Positions 61,797 through 64,000 of a stretch of 64,000 bases of DNA are shown in pieces. A program made the position numbers and the translations under genes. The DNA comes from Nocardiopsis sp. FIRDI 009 (GTDB taxonomy: Bacteria > Actinomycetota > Actinomycetes > Streptosporangiales > Streptosporangiaceae): the NCBI RefSeq assembly GCF_003386285.1, contig NZ_QPNC01000021.1:106810-170809 (forward strand). The letters run 5' to 3'. The notes beneath the pieces were generated by a model that saw only the letters and a program-made list of their open reading frames with translations, made no database searches and was not told the DNA's origin. The number at the start of each line of letters is the position of its first letter. Positions within the stretch are counted from its first letter, which is position 1.

Positions 61797-61981
61797 CCGA
61801 TCGGCGATCTGGAGCCCCTGCTGGCCCCCGTCGAGGTCGTGGTCATGTTCCACGTGGCACCCATGACGGTCACGTGGTGGGCCAGGTCGGGAAAGCTGTG
61901 TTCGTTCCGCACTCTGGGGGTGGCCACCGCCGCTACTGCGAGGCCGAGGTGCGTTCCTTCCTGAACGGAACCCCACGGGTC
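61797..61981 (+). pseudogene. Frameshifted BldC/excisionase-like HTH gene
   Basis: The frame at 61797 encodes LEPLLAPVEVVVMFHVAPMT and VTWWARSGKLCSFRTLG. This resembles the BldC-like pattern (T-V-T-R-W-A-x-x-G-K-L-x-S-x-R-T-L-G-G-H-R-R-Y). After a run of five G (about 61915) the frame must shift to read GGHRRYCEAEVRSFLNGT, which would restore the motif. Two extra G explain the break. Such small MerR/BldC proteins serve as excisionase (Xis) in actinomycete integrative elements. No start or stop is convincing. Confidence 0.65.
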
Positions 61982-62032
61982 TGGCGACTGACGGAGGTTG
62001 AAGCCTCGGGTCGTGGAACGACTGCACGGTCG

Positions 62033-62653
62033 GCTTCGCTGATCCCTGCCGCCGGGATCGACGCCGCGTCCATGACCTTGTTGAGCGACGCGCGCCACGG
62101 CCGACGAGACGGTCTGCTGCCGTGGAGGCTCCTGATCCTCGGATCCAGCGCCTCCCTCGCCGCCAACGTCGCGGTTGCGGACCCCACGGTGTGGTCGCGG
62201 ATCATCCACGCTTGGCCGTCGTTCGCGCTGATCGGTGCCTACGAGCTGCTGATGTGTGAGTTCCGCACGGCGGTCCGGAGCGTACGCGGTGCGTCCGCAG
62301 CCGGTGAGCAGATCCACTCCGGCACGGGAGTCGAGGAGCACGTGAGTTCGGGCAGGGAGAACGAAGGCCGGTTGCAGGGACACCTCCATGTCGTTCCCGA
62401 GCCGGACGCCCGCACCGGGAGTGAGCCCTCGGACGCTGCGGATGAGCGACAGACTGCCGCTCCCTCCGGCATCCAGGTGGAGGCGTGGATGTGGGCTCTG
62501 GAGAACCGGAGGGCGGATGGTTCGTTGCTGATGGGGGAGCAGATCGCGGTGCGCTTCGGCTGCAAGGAACGCTGGGGGAGGTTGATCAAGCAGCGGGGGC
62601 AACAGGGCCGGTTCGAGCCGTCGGCTTCGGTGGTCCCTGCCGTGCCAAGGTAG
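62033..62653 (+). pseudogene. N-terminally truncated DUF2637 (Spd-like) gene
   Basis: From about 62033 the frame reads SLIPAAGIDAASMTLLSDAR, then LLPWRLLILGSSASLAANVA and WPSFALIGAYELLMCEFR. These are hallmark DUF2637 membrane segments. A charged linker and C-terminal HTH-like VEAWMWALENRRADGSLL, then ERWGRLIKQ, end at a TAG at 62651-62653. The first membrane helix and start are missing. DUF2637 proteins occur in pSAM2-type elements and plasmids as intercellular spread (Spd) proteins. It follows the xis-like remnant in the same direction. Confidence 0.7.
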
Positions 62654-62979
62654 TCATGGTCTGGGGGCGACCTGTGCCGACGGGTATCCGCGCAGTTCAG
62701 AGCGTTTGGTTGTGGGATCTTCGCGGCGGTTGGGAGAGGTTCGCGTCTCCCGGAGATCCCTCGGCCCGCCTGGCATGGTGGCTCTCTCTCCGTGGAGATC
62801 CTTCGGGCATCATGAAAGGGTGATGGGGATGGAGCCCTCCGATGGCCACGATAGGTCAACGTCGTCGCACATGTTCGAGTTTCGCGCTGTGCAACGGCGA
62901 ACCCGAGTGGTGCGCGGTCCTTTATCGCCATCTGATGTTGCGGGAAGATAACGCTTGGCGTTGTTGCAGGTCATTTGCT
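62654..62979 (+). promoter_or_regulatory. Leader of CRISPR array 2
   Basis: This region is homologous to 60634-60946. The shared blocks include the CGCCTGGCATGGTGGCTCTC region, ATCCTTCGGGCATCATG, CCGATGGCCACGATAGGTC, and the array-proximal AACGC-TTG-GCGTT (62950-62962). Array 2 thus has its own leader, made by duplication. The duplication extends left into CCGTGCCAAGG (62640-62650), matching the anticodon arm of the tRNA fragment. Confidence 0.72.
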
Positions 62980-63718
62980 GTGAGCCCCGCGAACGCGGGG
63001 ATGGACCGCCTCGGTCTGGAGGAGCGCGGGCACCACCTGCGTGAGCCCCGCGAACGCGGGGATGGACCGGCGATACCGCTGAGCAGGTACTTCACCGCTC
63101 CGTGAGCCCCGCGAACGCGGGGATGGACCGCAGTTCCCCGTGGTGACCCTTGGGCTGAGGGGGTGAGCCCCGCGAACGCGGGGATGGACCGCCGCTGCCG
63201 AAACTCCGCGTGCTCCCGCTCGAGTGAGCCCCGCGAACGCGGGGATGGACCGTGCTCCCCGCCGTCGTTGTACGCCCGCTTGCAGGTGAGCCCCGCGAAC
63301 GCGGGGATGGACCGTAGCCGGGGACTCCACCCCCGATACGAGGCGGGTGAGCCCCGCGAACGCGGGGATGGACCGAACATGGGCAACAACCTCCAGCAGC
63401 TCACCTTGTGAGCCCCGCGAACGCGGGGATGGACCGCGTAGGGCGGTGAAGGCATGAAGGGCTGGCACGTGAGCCCCGCGAACGCGGGGATGGACCGAGG
63501 TGGATGCCTGGTGGGTGCCGGTACTCCTCGTGAGCCCCGCGAACGCGGGGATGGACCGAGGTTGTCCCACGCCCGCCGCATGCTGTTGCGGTGAGCCCCG
63601 CGAACACGGGGATGGACCGCTGTTCCAGGCGACGCCCAACCGTCTCCCACTGTGAGCCCCGCGAACGCGGGGATGGACCGCGATGGTCGCGCCGCGCTGC
63701 ATGACCTCGCCCGTGAGC
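62980..63718 (+). CRISPR. CRISPR array 2, type I-E-like (12 repeats, then truncated)
   Basis: Twenty-nine-base repeats start GTGAGCCCCGC and end GCGGGGATGGACCG, with GAAC instead of AGAC in the loop. They begin at 62980, 63041, 63102, 63163, 63224, 63286, 63347, 63408, 63469, 63530, 63591 and 63652; the 63591 copy has one change (ACACGG). Spacers are 32 nt, except 33 before 63286. After a 32-nt spacer a thirteenth repeat starts at 63713 as GTGAGC but is lost at once, where transposon-like sequence begins. The array has probably lost its distal part. Confidence 0.97.
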
Positions 63719-64000
63719 GGAGTGTGTCAAGTCGAATCGGACAGGGGCGAGCGATCGTCAGGTCGCTTCGCGCAGGTCAGAGCCCTGACGCGCGGCGGGT
63801 GCGGTCTCCAGTTCGTTTGGCTCGTTGATCCACGCGGCCTCGGGAAGGCCTGGCAGGGTGGGCCGGCGGGTGAACCGCTGCGGGTTGGCCGCGCGGAACG
63901 CCTCGATCGCTTCGGCCCGCTTGTGCTGGATCGCGTACGCAGTCCCGGTGTGGACGGTGAAGGGCGTGTGCAGCCCGATCCCGGAATGGTAGTGCTCGTG
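63719..64000 (-). mobile_element. Partial IS3-family insertion sequence
   Basis: The sequence from about 63719 no longer resembles CRISPR. It starts GGAGTGTGTCAAGTCGAATC and enters the 3' end of a transposase gene. The break inside a repeat marks the insertion junction. The other IS end and any flanking repeat lie outside the window. Confidence 0.65.
63758..64000 (-). CDS. IS3-family transposase (OrfB/rve) C-terminal fragment
   Basis: Reading from the right edge, 80 codons end at a TGA at 63758-63760: HEHYHSGIGLHTPFTVHTG, then IQHKRAEAIEAFRAANPQRF and LPEAAWINEP. This is the C-terminal end of the IS3-type integrase, where HYHSGIGLxTP and the WIN(E/K)P ending are typical. The catalytic DDE residues are expected beyond the window. 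Confidence 0.85.
   Translation of the reverse strand, partial: HEHYHSGIGLHTPFTVHTGTAYAIQHKRAEAIEAFRAANPQRFTRRPTLPGLPEAAWINEPNELETAPAARQGSDLREAT

Noticed and set aside
61742..62653. A 303-codon gene starting in the last degenerate repeat of array 1
   Set aside because: The first 90 codons span CRISPR and the broken BldC-like motif. Only the part from about 62033 resembles a protein family, so it is treated as a remnant.
1..64000. cas genes or a CRISPR effector in the window
   Set aside because: No open frame shows Cas1, Cas2, Cas3 or Cascade features.

Overview
The window is very GC-rich chromosomal DNA with frequent GTG starts and several genes that look leaderless. The gene set is typical of actinomycetes: an HrdB/SigA-type sigma factor with a Lys/Ala/Thr-rich N-terminus, DUF3145, DUF5998 and DUF7455 proteins, a Cds1-type cysteine desulfhydrase, and an RsbU/SpoIIE phosphatase with PAS and GAF domains. 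The best guess is Streptosporangiales, probably Nocardiopsaceae (Nocardiopsis-like). That assignment is inferred from gene content and style, not from a database search.

1-14 kb: the tail of a toxin-antitoxin-like pair, a CBS protein, a tandem pair of SPFH/Band 7 membrane proteins, three small membrane or unknown proteins, rnhB, a membrane-anchored double AAA+ (CbbX/EccA-like) ATPase, a sugar nucleotidyltransferase, a tyrosine phosphatase, and a large conserved protein of unknown function. 14-29 kb: a PAS-PAS-GAF-SpoIIE phosphatase, the principal sigma factor, yaaA, a GNAT enzyme, a small zinc-ribbon protein, and parE and parC (topoisomerase IV) converging on a set holding cds1, a TPR protein and a beta carbonic anhydrase. 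Next to parC lies the frameshifted, truncated tail of a GH81-like beta-1,3-glucanase. 29-38 kb: a RecQ helicase with a C-terminal phosphoribosyltransferase-like domain, a PfkB kinase, a GNAT/acyl-CoA synthetase fusion (PatA type), an enoyl-CoA hydratase and an MBL hydrolase.

38-42 kb holds a compact three-gene module on the minus strand: an ECF-like sigma factor, translationally coupled to a 140-aa protein of unknown function, followed by a TPR-CHAT (caspase-like) protein. This is the best candidate here for a poorly described regulatory or conflict system. 42-50 kb: DUF3145, a DUF1707 protein, an ATP-grasp/inositol-monophosphatase pair, a PEBP protein, an LLM oxidoreductase, a PucR regulator, and divergent lysG-lysE around a perfect operator-like inverted repeat. 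50-52.5 kb: a zinc-starvation operon of a P-loop-less CobW-like (Mrf-type) protein with alternative S18, L28 and S14, behind a perfect Zur-like palindrome. 52.7-60.4 kb: a second CBS protein, a LacI regulator and an MFS transporter separated by a perfect 34-bp palindrome, a cyclophilin-like protein, and a three-subunit molybdenum hydroxylase operon preceded by a coupled 12-codon ORF.

60.4-64 kb looks like the edge of an integrated element. A 3'-half tRNA-Val(GAC) sequence is followed by two type I-E-like CRISPR arrays. The arrays have slightly different repeats and duplicated leaders. Between them lie the decayed remains of an actinomycete integrative conjugative element: a frameshifted BldC/excisionase-like gene and an N-terminally truncated DUF2637 (Spd-like) gene. 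The second array stops inside a repeat, next to a partial IS3-family transposase that runs off the window. No cas gene is visible.
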